DNA from: CALGFH01 sp036003705
GTDB taxonomy: Bacteria; Actinomycetota; CALGFH01
Length of the DNA: 31,610 nt
Direction: 5' to 3'
Assembly: GCA_036003705.1 (NCBI GenBank)
Contig: DASYSE010000092.1
Coordinates: 1-31,610, forward strand
The position numbers and the translations under genes are program-made. The notes under the pieces are model-generated. The model was given only the letters and a program-made list of their open reading frames with translations. It made no database searches and was not told where the DNA came from. This document shows positions 1-6,018 of this stretch, one piece after another; position 1 is the stretch's first letter; every line of letters begins with the position of its first letter.

Positions 1-1137
1 GCCGTCGTCGGGGGCGGGGTCATCGGGCTCTCGGTGGCCCGGGAGCTCCGCCTTGCCGGCGTCGAGCGGGTGGTGGTGCTGGAGCGGGAGCCGGCGGTCG
101 GGCAGGGCTCCTCGTCGCGGGCCAACGGCGGCGTCCGCGCCCAGTTCACCACCAGCGCCAACATCCAGTTCTCGGCGTTCTCGATCGGCGAGCTGGAGCG
201 GCTGGACCGCGAGACCGGGCTGCTGTCGTTCCGGCAGACCGGCTACCTGCTGCTGACCGGCACCGAGGCCGGCGAGCGGTCGCTGCGGGAGGCGTTCCAG
301 CTGCAGCGTTCCCTTGGGGTGATGGCCGAGTGGCTGACCCCCCGGCAGGTGCTGGAGCGGGTGCCGTTCGTCCGTCCCGACGGGCTGCTGGCCGGCACCT
401 TCCACGCCCGCGACGGCTTCCTCGACCCCCATGGGGTGGTCGCCGCGATGCGGCTGGAGGCCGAGCGCCTGGCGGTCCGGGTCGAGCTCGGCGCCGAGGT
501 GGTGGCCATCGGGCGGGCGGCCGGCGGCCTGCTGGAGGTGGCGACCACCCGGCGGACGCTGCGCGCCCGCTGGGTGGTGAACGCCGCCGGGCCGTCCGCC
601 GCGCAGGTCGCGTCCCTGCTCGGCGTGGAGCTGCCGGTGACGCCGGTCCGCCGCAACCTCGCCTACGTCCGCGAGCCGGACGGGCCGGTCGAGCTGATCC
701 CGATGTGCGTCGACCTCGACACCGGGGTCCTGGTCCGCCGCGAGGCCAGCGGCGGGTTCGTGGTCGCCTGGTCGGACCCGGACGACCCGCCGTCGTGGGA
801 CACCGGCGTCGACCCCGCGTTCCTGGAGCAGCTCGGGCGGCGGGTCGGCAACCGGTTCCCGCTGCTGGAGGACCTGCCGCTGGACCCGCGGCAGTGCTGG
901 GCCGGGCTGTACCCGGAGACCCCCGACCACCACGCGGTCATCGGCCCCGCCCCGGAGGCCCCAGGGTTGCTGCACTGCGCCGGCTTCGGCGGGCATGGGG
1001 TGATGCACGCCCCCGCCGCCGGCCGGGCCGTGGCCGAGCTGGTCACCCTCGGCCGCTGCCGGACCTTCGACCTGCACCCGCTGCGCCCCTCCCGGTTCGC
1101 CGAAGGCGACCTGGTGATCGAGACGGCCGTGTTGTGA
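1..1137 (+). CDS. FAD-dependent oxidoreductase (DAO family), 5' end outside the window
   Basis: The frame is open from base 1 and begins inside the dinucleotide-binding fold: the first residues read AVVGGGVIGLSVARE, a GxGxxG motif, so probably only about ten N-terminal residues are missing. An acidic residue ends the second strand (VVVLERE), as expected for binding the FAD ribose, and SSRANGG follows. The C-terminal part has the second FAD-contact region (GPAPEAPGLLHCAGFGGHGV), which is characteristic of glycine/sarcosine oxidase-like enzymes of the D-amino-acid oxidase superfamily. About 378 residues are visible, near the usual family length. The substrate is not deducible; a secondary or N-methylated amino acid is the usual chemistry of the family. 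A GTG at 34 is in frame but lies after the FAD motif, so it is not the true start. Confidence 0.85.
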   Translation, partial: AVVGGGVIGLSVARELRLAGVERVVVLEREPAVGQGSSSRANGGVRAQFTTSANIQFSAFSIGELERLDRETGLLSFRQTGYLLLTGTEAGERSLREAFQLQRSLGVMAEWLTPRQVLERVPFVRPDGLLAGTFHARDGFLDPHGVVAAMRLEAERLAVRVELGAEVVAIGRAAGGLLEVATTRRTLRARWVVNAAGPSAAQVASLLGVELPVTPVRRNLAYVREPDGPVELIPMCVDLDTGVLVRREASGGFVVAWSDPDDPPSWDTGVDPAFLEQLGRRVGNRFPLLEDLPLDPRQCWAGLYPETPDHHAVIGPAPEAPGLLHCAGFGGHGVMHAPAAGRAVAELVTLGRCRTFDLHPLRPSRFAEGDLVIETAVL

Positions 1138-1238
1138 CAGTCGGGCGAAATCCGTGATCTGAGCGGCTCTTCGTGGTCGCGTCCTGTCGGTGGTTGTGGT
1201 TTCTTGTCGTTCCCGATCGGAGCAGGGGAGGGTCGACG

Positions 1239-2696
1239 GTGGCCGCTGAGGCTGCAGACTGGGCATCCGCCGGCGAGGCCGGCTTCCGGCTCCTGGCCGA
1301 GCACCTGCCCGACCTGATCCTCCTTGCCTTCGACGCCGAGCTGGTGATGTGGGCCGCGACCGGCGGCGGCCTGTCCGCCCGCGGCTGGACGCCCGAGGAG
1401 TTCGTCGGCCTGACGGTGCCGGAGCTCGTTGGGTCGACCCGGGCCGAGGACATCGACGCCTGCTGCCGGACCGCCCTCGCCGGGCAGACCGCCCAGCTCG
1501 ATCTGGACGGCTACGACGACCCGACACGGCTGTGGTCGCTCCACTTCGTGCCCCTCGCCGACGCCGCCGGTGCCGTCGGCGGAGGGATGGTGCTGTGCCG
1601 CGACGTCACCGAGCAGCGGCGGGCCGAGCAGCTCCTGCGGGCCAGCCAGCGCCAGCTCGCCGAAGCCCAGCGGATCGCGCAGGTCGGCAGCTGGGAGTGG
1701 AACCTGGACACCGACGAGCTGGCCTTCTCCGACGAGCTCTGCCGGATCTTCGGCCTGCCACTGGGCTTCAAGCTGACCATGGAAGGTGGCGTGGACCGGC
1801 TGGTCCACCCGGCCGACCTGAAGCGGGTCAAGGCGGAGCTCGAGCGCATGCGCACCGACCCCTCACCCTTCGCCTTCGACCACCGCATCATGCGCGCCGA
1901 CGGGGCCGTCCGCACGGTCATGGCCCGTGGTGAGGGCGTCGTCGACGACCACGGACGGGTCGTGCGGTTCATCGGGACCGACCAGGACATCACCGACCGG
2001 CGCCGGGCCGACGCCGAGCGCCGCCGCCTGCTCGGGCGGGTCTACGAGGCCCAGGAGGGCCAGGACCGCCGGCTGGCCGCCGACCTGCACGACGGGCACG
2101 TCCAGAGCCTGGCCGCGATCGGCTTCAAGCTGGAGCAGGCCCGGCTGCGCCTCGGGGCCAGCGGCTCGCCCGAGGTCGACGAGCTGCTCTGGCAGGTCAC
2201 CAACGACCTGTCGGGCGAGGTGACCAGCCTGCGCCGCACCATCGGGCGGCTGCGTCCGCTGGTGCTGGTCGAGGACGGCCTGGAGGCGGCCCTGCGCGAG
2301 GAGGCCAAGTCCGCCTGCCAGCGGGCCGCCCTGGTCGCCTGCGAGGTCACCTCGAAGCTGGAGGGTCGGCTGGACCCGGTGGTGGAGACGACCCTGTTCC
2401 GCGTCGCCCAGCAGGCCCTGGCCAACGTCGTCGACCACGCGGCGGCGACGCGCGCGCTGGTCGCCATCGCGTGCTCGGACCCCGGCGTGGTCCTGCGGGT
2501 CAGCGACGACGGGTGCGGCTTCGACCCCGACCACGTCCAGGTGATCGGTGACATCGCCCACTTCGGGCTGATCGCCATGCGGGAACGGGTCGAGGCCCTC
2601 GGCGGCGGTTTCCGGGTGACGACCGCGCCGGGCCAGGGAACGGTGGTCGAGGCCAGGGTGCCGCTGACCGATCCGACGGACGGGTGGGGGGGATGA
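1239..2696 (+). CDS. PAS-PAS sensor histidine kinase of the NarL/DegS (HisKA_3) class
   Basis: Predicted cytoplasmic sensor kinase of 485 residues. Two PAS domains (about residues 15-125 and 145-255) are followed by a HisKA_3 dimerisation/phosphoacceptor segment. H284 in AADLHDGHVQSL is the likely phosphorylated histidine. A HATPase domain follows, with an N-box-like segment (VAQQALANVVDHAAAT) and a G box (DDGCGFDPD). The second PAS resembles the PAS_3 fold (GSWEWNLDTDELAFSDE). No membrane segment is seen, so the signal is probably internal (redox, gas or ligand). I chose GTG 1239 because a GGGGAGGG stretch lies just upstream; an in-frame GTG at 1173 would add 22 residues with no PAS homology. 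Kinases of this class normally pair with a LuxR-type regulator. Here only a receiver fragment follows, overlapping by 4 nt. Confidence 0.88.
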   Translation: MAAEAADWASAGEAGFRLLAEHLPDLILLAFDAELVMWAATGGGLSARGWTPEEFVGLTVPELVGSTRAEDIDACCRTALAGQTAQLDLDGYDDPTRLWSLHFVPLADAAGAVGGGMVLCRDVTEQRRAEQLLRASQRQLAEAQRIAQVGSWEWNLDTDELAFSDELCRIFGLPLGFKLTMEGGVDRLVHPADLKRVKAELERMRTDPSPFAFDHRIMRADGAVRTVMARGEGVVDDHGRVVRFIGTDQDITDRRRADAERRRLLGRVYEAQEGQDRRLAADLHDGHVQSLAAIGFKLEQARLRLGASGSPEVDELLWQVTNDLSGEVTSLRRTIGRLRPLVLVEDGLEAALREEAKSACQRAALVACEVTSKLEGRLDPVVETTLFRVAQQALANVVDHAAATRALVAIACSDPGVVLRVSDDGCGFDPDHVQVIGDIAHFGLIAMRERVEALGGGFRVTTAPGQGTVVEARVPLTDPTDGWGG

Positions 2697-2875
2697 GGCG
2701 GCCGCTGAGCGCGTTCGAGAGTCCGGCCCTGGAGCAGCAGGCAGAGGAGGCCGGCTGCTTCGCCTATCTGGTCAAGGGCAGCCCGCCGGGCACGCTGCGC
2801 CTGTTGCTGCACCAGGCGGTGGCCTACCGGCGCTCGCTGCCGCCCCCGGCGGGCTCACCGGCCGTCGAGGCGTAG
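2693..2875 (+). pseudogene. C-terminal fragment of a response-regulator receiver domain
   Basis: A 60-residue frame starts at an ATG that overlaps the kinase stop (ATGA). Residues LSAFESPALEQQAEEAG and FAYLVKG match strand 4 to helix 5 of a CheY-like receiver. The switch Ser and the conserved Lys are present, but strands 1-3, the acidic pocket and the phosphoacceptor Asp are missing, and there is no output domain. A complete receiver is about 120 residues. It looks like the remnant of the cognate regulator of the upstream kinase after an internal deletion. It cannot be phosphorylated in the usual way. A small expressed protein that binds the kinase is possible but unsupported. Its last 21 bases overlap the convergent minus-strand gene. 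Confidence 0.6.
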
Positions 2876-4003
2876 GGAGACCTCCACGCCGAGGAACCGG
2901 CCGAGGTCGGCGGCCTCGGCCTCCAAGCCCGGCAGCACCTTCGGGCCCAGCCGCTCGAACGGCTCGATCACCACGGCCAGTGGGTCGGGGAGGCCGGGAG
3001 GCCCTGGCCCGGCCCGCCGGCGCGACGCCCGCTGTGACCGCCAGGTACCGGCGACGCGGCCGTCGACCACGACGGCGGCATGGATCCAGCCTCCGCCGGC
3101 CTGGATCCGCCTGGCGAACCTCCGGTCCAGGATCAGATCGCGGCCGCGCCAGCCCAGCAGGTAGTCGTCGAACCGGGGCAGCAGCCGCACCACCGGCCTG
3201 CCCGCCCCGGACCCAGCGGTCCGGCCGACGGCCGTCGACCACATCCGCCGGCCGTCCGACTCGACCTCGCGCAGCTCGCCGGCGAGCAGCTCGAAGCCGC
3301 GCCTGGCCCGCCCGGCCGGGAGTCCCGACCAGGCGGCGAGATCCTCGGGGCCGGCGGGGCCGTGGGCGCCGAGGTAGCGGCGGGTCAGCTCGGCGAGGGC
3401 GTCGTCCGGTTCGAGGGTCTGGCCGACCCCCACCCAGTCGTCCAGCAGCACGTAGCTGGCCTGGTCGCCGTCCAGCTCCGGGCCGCGGCAGACCAGCCCC
3501 CGCATGGCCGCGTAGGCGACCAGGTGCGCGGGGGCCTGACCCCGGGGGTCGATCTCGACCCCGTGGGCGGCGAGCCCGCCGACCACCTCGGCCCGTGGCA
3601 GCGGGCCGCCGCCGAGCACCTTGGGCAGCGCCCGCAGCGCCCGCTCGCAGACCTCCTCGTCCAGCCCCAGCTGCCGCCGCCGCCGGCGATTGGCGGCCGC
3701 GAAGACCGGCCCGAGCAGCGCCACCAGCCAGCCGGCGTCCTCGGCGGCGACCATGTGCAGGGTCCCGCGCATCGCCCAGGTCCTGACCACCGAACGCTCC
3801 CGGTCGCAGGCCCGGCGCACCGCGGCCGCGTCCAGCCCGGTGCTCCGGGCCCGCACGGCCAGCCTCGACGCCGGCGTGTCCTGCGCCTGGAGGCCGCCAA
3901 CGGCGCGGACGACCTCGTGCACCTCGCCCGGACGGCGTCCGGTCAGCAGCTGCGACCCCAACCGCAGCCGCCGCACCTGGTCCTGGGAGAGCGACCGGGC
4001 CAT
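2855..4003 (-). CDS. Winged-helix DNA-binding protein, AlkZ/YcaQ-like (HTH_42) DNA glycosylase family
   Basis: A 382-residue protein with the features of the HTH_42 (AlkZ/AlkX) superfamily of tandem winged helices: an N-terminal LxxxRLxxQxL-like start, then VVRAVGGLQAQDTPASRLAVRAR, and WAMRGTLHMVAAEDAGWL. In characterised members the QxQ motif (here Q39-A-Q41) supplies the catalytic glutamines that excise bulky or cross-linked N-alkyl purines from DNA. The AlkX branch is known to have QxD instead. The C-terminal FDDYLLGWRGRDLIL and the terminal barrel-like segment also fit. Family knowledge gives a role in DNA alkylation or interstrand-crosslink repair; no antibiotic cluster is visible, so the lesion is unknown. 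The ATG at 4003 is 7 nt from the deacylase remnant and has no strong ribosome-binding site. Confidence 0.8.
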   Translation of the reverse strand: MARSLSQDQVRRLRLGSQLLTGRRPGEVHEVVRAVGGLQAQDTPASRLAVRARSTGLDAAAVRRACDRERSVVRTWAMRGTLHMVAAEDAGWLVALLGPVFAAANRRRRRQLGLDEEVCERALRALPKVLGGGPLPRAEVVGGLAAHGVEIDPRGQAPAHLVAYAAMRGLVCRGPELDGDQASYVLLDDWVGVGQTLEPDDALAELTRRYLGAHGPAGPEDLAAWSGLPAGRARRGFELLAGELREVESDGRRMWSTAVGRTAGSGAGRPVVRLLPRFDDYLLGWRGRDLILDRRFARRIQAGGGWIHAAVVVDGRVAGTWRSQRASRRRAGPGPPGLPDPLAVVIEPFERLGPKVLPGLEAEAADLGRFLGVEVSLRLDGR

Positions 4004-4010
4004 CGGTGGC

Positions 4011-4268
4011 TCAGCCGGCGCCGGGCGGGCTCGACCCGCCTCGGCGAAGGTCCTTGCCCGCCCGCAGGGCGGTGAAGCGGCCGTCCTCGACCACCAGGTC
4101 GCCGCCGAGGACGACCTGGCGGATGCCGGTCACCGGCACGTCCGGGTCCAGATAGGTGCCCTCGTGCCCGACCGTCGCCGGGTCGAGCACGCACAGGTCG
4201 GCCACCGCCCCCTCCAGCAGCACCCCCGGCTGCCGAGGCCGTCGAAGACGGGTTCCGCCCTGGAGCAT
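4011..4268 (-). pseudogene. C-terminal remnant of an N-acyl-D-amino-acid deacylase (amidohydrolase)
   Basis: The 85-codon frame matches the last part of D-aminoacylase-type amidohydrolases: LLEGAVADLCVLDPATVG, then a TYLDPDVPVTGI segment, VVLGGDLVVEDGRFT and AGKDLRRG. The full-length enzyme is about 480-550 residues and carries its metal ligands in the missing part. In a second frame just upstream the sequence reads VFDGLGSRG, which resembles the residues normally preceding LLEG. This suggests a one-base loss in the run of five C (plus strand 4223-4227), with nothing recognisable further upstream. It is therefore a decayed and truncated gene. It lies immediately upstream of the AlkZ-like gene on the same strand. 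Confidence 0.6.
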
Positions 4269-4327
4269 AGGCCGGTCATGGGAGCGACTGTAACCGGTGC
4301 TGGGCCGGCGTTGCGGGTGCGCCCGAT

Positions 4328-4341
4328 GCCCACCGATGGGC
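4328..4341 (-). terminator. Hairpin just after the DUF5612 gene stop
   Basis: The perfect inverted repeat GCCCA-CCGA-TGGGC begins 4 nt past the stop codon of the minus-strand DUF5612 gene. No U-run follows, so it may act as a non-canonical terminator or only as a 3' stabilising hairpin. Confidence 0.3.
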
Positions 4342-4345
4342 GAGA

Positions 4346-5047
4346 CTAGAAGCGGTGGCCCTTGACGCGGTCGATGTCGAAGGAGGCGGTGCTGGCCACG
4401 GCCATCACCGCCATCACCCCGGCCTGGACCGGGTCGGTGACCACCAGGTCGGCGTGGTCGGGGACCGAGCCGGCCATGTTGAGGGAGACGACCAGGATGC
4501 CGCGGGCACGGATCTCGTCCACGGCCTCGGTCACCTCTCCGCCCATCAGCGACCCGGCCAGGACCACCGCCACCGCCCTCGGCAGCCGGGCCACCGCCCG
4601 GACGGCGTTGGCCAGGTTCATCTCGCCCACGATCGGGATGGTGTCGACGCTGATCTTCTCGCCCCGGATGTTGTGCCGGTCGGCCTCGCCGATGGCCCCG
4701 ATGGCGACCTGGCCGACCTGGGCGCCGGCGCCGACCACGATGATCCGCTTGCCCCAGACCTGGTACATGGTCGGCAGGCGTTGCAGCGACTCGACCACGT
4801 CGATCTCGAGGAACGACCGCTTCAGCCCCTCCGGGTCGTCGATGCCATCCAGCTCCCAGTAGACGACACTGCGGGCGCCCCGTTCGATGATCTCGACGAG
4901 CACGATGTCGCCGCCGTGGCGCAGGATCGCCGCGGTCATGTCGTGCAGCAGCCCCTTGCGGTCGCCCCCCTCGAGCAGCACGGCCAGCTGCGGCGCGCGC
5001 CGCAGCGGCCGCTCCTCCTTGTCCCGTTCGGGCCCACCCGTGGTCAC
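4346..5047 (-). CDS. ACT domain plus DUF5612 protein
   Basis: A 233-residue soluble protein. An N-terminal ACT domain (about residues 15-90: LAVLLEGGDRKGLLHDMTAAILRHG, then a GGDIVLVEI-like strand) precedes a segment that matches DUF5612 as I know it from methanogens and some bacteria. That segment includes GKRIIVVGAGAQVGQVA, the EADRHNIRGEKISVDTIPIVG block, LAGSLMGGEV, SLNMAGSVPD and VVTDPVQAGVMAVMA. The GxGxxxG-type loop suggests nucleotide or dinucleotide binding, and ACT domains commonly bind amino acids, so an amino-acid-responsive regulator or enzyme is likely. No reaction is known to me. The frame stays open upstream through the tRNA gene, but GTG 5047 is the credible start. It has no ribosome-binding site, and TAGCCT lies 7 nt upstream, suggesting a leaderless mRNA. 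Confidence 0.78.
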   Translation of the reverse strand: MTTGGPERDKEERPLRRAPQLAVLLEGGDRKGLLHDMTAAILRHGGDIVLVEIIERGARSVVYWELDGIDDPEGLKRSFLEIDVVESLQRLPTMYQVWGKRIIVVGAGAQVGQVAIGAIGEADRHNIRGEKISVDTIPIVGEMNLANAVRAVARLPRAVAVVLAGSLMGGEVTEAVDEIRARGILVVSLNMAGSVPDHADLVVTDPVQAGVMAVMAVASTASFDIDRVKGHRF

Positions 5048-5054
5048 GGACGAG

Positions 5055-5060
5055 AGGCTA
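5055..5060 (-). promoter_or_regulatory. Leaderless-type -10 element for the DUF5612 gene
   Basis: TAGCCT on the minus strand fits TANNNT and sits 7 nt before the GTG start. Transcription would begin at or next to the start codon, consistent with the lack of a ribosome-binding site. No convincing -35 is visible. Confidence 0.4.
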
Positions 5061-5110
5061 CCAGCAGCGGTCGGGCCAGCCGTCCGCACGGCCGTTGGCG
5101 AACTGTGTCG

Positions 5111-5127
5111 CCGGGCTTCCTGCCCGG
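5111..5127 (-). terminator. Hairpin downstream of tRNA-Arg
   Basis: CCGGGC-TTCCT-GCCCGG is a perfect 6-bp stem lying 57-73 nt beyond the tRNA 3' end in the direction of tRNA transcription. A clear U-tract is lacking, so the call is tentative. Confidence 0.35.
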
Positions 5128-5183
5128 TCTGTTGTGGGGCGCTCGACGCTGGACGGCGCTCGAGCCGTGGGCCTGCTGAAGGG

Positions 5184-5255
5184 TGCCCCCGGCGGGACTC
5201 GAACCCACGCACCCGGCTCCGGAGGCCGGTGCTCTATCCGCTGAGCTACGGAGGC
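5184..5255 (-). tRNA. tRNA-Arg (anticodon CCG)
   Basis: A complete 72-nt cloverleaf on the minus strand. The acceptor GCCTCCG pairs with CGGGGGC (one G-T), followed by discriminator A. The D stem is GCTC/GAGC with an 8-nt loop containing GG. The anticodon stem CCGGC/GCCGG encloses loop CTCCGGA, giving anticodon CCG for codon CGG (Arg). The variable loop is 4 nt. The T stem GTGGG/CCCGC encloses TTCGAGT. The bases after the discriminator are CCC, so the CCA tail is not encoded. CGG is common in this GC-rich genome, so this is a useful isoacceptor. It lies 0.76 kb from argS in divergent orientation. Confidence 0.95.
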
Positions 5256-5292
5256 AGATGGTGCGCCGATCTCTGGAGTCGGCGGCAGTCGG

Positions 5293-5301
5293 AGGGTAGC
5301 A
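5293..5301 (-). promoter_or_regulatory. Candidate extended -10 for tRNA-Arg
   Basis: On the minus strand TGC-TACCCT (TGn plus TANNNT) lies about 38 nt upstream of the tRNA 5' end. CTGACA, a good -35 match, occurs at 5323-5328, but its spacing of 24 nt is too long for a standard pair, so the extended -10 would have to suffice. Confidence 0.3.
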
Positions 5302-5329
5302 CACCGGCATCGGCGGCTCCCCTGTCAGT

Positions 5330-5452
5330 GGAGGGGAAGAGGTCGCCGTAGCAGGCCAGGATCTCCCTGGCCCAACTGACGAGGTCCGAGACGCACTGGC
5401 CTTTGGGCTGGTGTCCGGCCCACAACTCCAGGTTCTCCGGCCGATTATCTTG
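5330..5452 (-). pseudogene. C-terminal remnant of an HNH endonuclease
   Basis: In the intergenic stretch between tRNA-Arg and the response regulator, the minus strand encodes QDNRPENLELW, then QPKGQCVSDLVSWAREI and LACYGDLFPS. This matches the tail of the large HNH endonuclease family found in phages and actinobacterial genomes, where a DNRxENLELW segment follows the catalytic HHxNG motif and precedes a (Q)PxGQRxxDLVxWAxEIL helix. The catalytic part is absent: upstream codons (RKRALPKP) do not resemble the family. The open frame runs from 5581 to 5246, but only these ~40 codons look coding. It is most likely debris of a mobile or phage gene next to a tRNA gene. Confidence 0.5.
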
Positions 5453-5532
5453 TGGCTTCGGCAGAGCCCGTTTCCGGCACAGAGTCCCCGCGCGCGAGAC
5501 AGTACCTCCCCGCCGAATGGGGATAACTAGGA

Positions 5533-5562
5533 ACCTGCAGGTCAAAGGGCCTGTGCTATGCT
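5533..5562 (+). promoter_or_regulatory. Promoter with overlapping palindrome for the response regulator-argS operon
   Basis: An extended -10 (TGC-TATGCT, 5554-5562) precedes the response-regulator start by about 55 nt. A perfect 10-bp palindrome, ACCTGCAGGT (5533-5542), covers the position where a -35 would be expected, and no good TTGACA is present there. A DNA-binding regulator could occupy it. The rest of the 5256-5616 gap holds the tRNA promoter candidate and the HNH remnant. Confidence 0.4.
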
Positions 5563-5616
5563 CCGCGGATTCGCGTCGCACGACATCTCAGACTCTTCCT
5601 GTCAGGTCTTGCCCGC

Positions 5617-6018
5617 ATGTCCAACGCTCGCATCTTGGTCGTCGACGACGATCAGGTCATCCAGCAGCTCCTCAAGGTCAACCTCGAGCTGGAGGGGTAC
5701 GCGGTCGAGGTGGCCGCGGACGGCGAAGAGGCGCTCTCGCTGTTCGACGCCTTCCGGCCGGACCTGGTGCTGCTCGATATCATGATGCCCAAGCTCGACG
5801 GCTGGGAGGTCGCTCGTCGGCTGGCCGGGACCACCGGCGGGCCGGTGCCGATCGTGCTGCTGTCGGCCAGGGCTCAGGAATCCGACGTCCAGAAGGGCAA
5901 CGACCTCGGGGTCGCCGCCTACGTGACCAAGCCGTTCGACCCGATCCAGCTCCTGCACCTGGTGGCGGGGATCATCGCCCAGCAGGACCGCGGGGCCCCC
6001 ACGCCTGGAGCGCCATGA
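5617..6018 (+). CDS. Single-domain response regulator (CheY-like receiver)
   Basis: A 133-residue stand-alone receiver: acidic pocket D10-D11-D12, phosphoacceptor D54 in LVLLDIMMPKLDGWEV, switch Ser in VLLSARAQ, and the conserved Lys in VTKPFDP. There is no output domain beyond a short tail ending GAPTPGAP. It may act by protein-protein contact or in a phosphorelay. No cognate kinase is adjacent; the nearest is the PAS kinase at 1.2-2.7 kb, whose own regulator is degraded. Its stop overlaps the argS start by 4 nt (ATGA), so translation of the two is probably coupled. Receiver proteins of this type placed before housekeeping genes are often diguanylate-cyclase or kinase partners, but nothing here shows which. 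Confidence 0.9.
   Translation: MSNARILVVDDDQVIQQLLKVNLELEGYAVEVAADGEEALSLFDAFRPDLVLLDIMMPKLDGWEVARRLAGTTGGPVPIVLLSARAQESDVQKGNDLGVAAYVTKPFDPIQLLHLVAGIIAQQDRGAPTPGAP

Noticed and set aside
5403..6014. N-terminal extension of ArgRS through the receiver gene
   Set aside because: The frame is open, but its translation is Arg/Gly-rich noise out of frame with a clear receiver protein, and ATG 6015 gives the normal ArgRS N-terminus.
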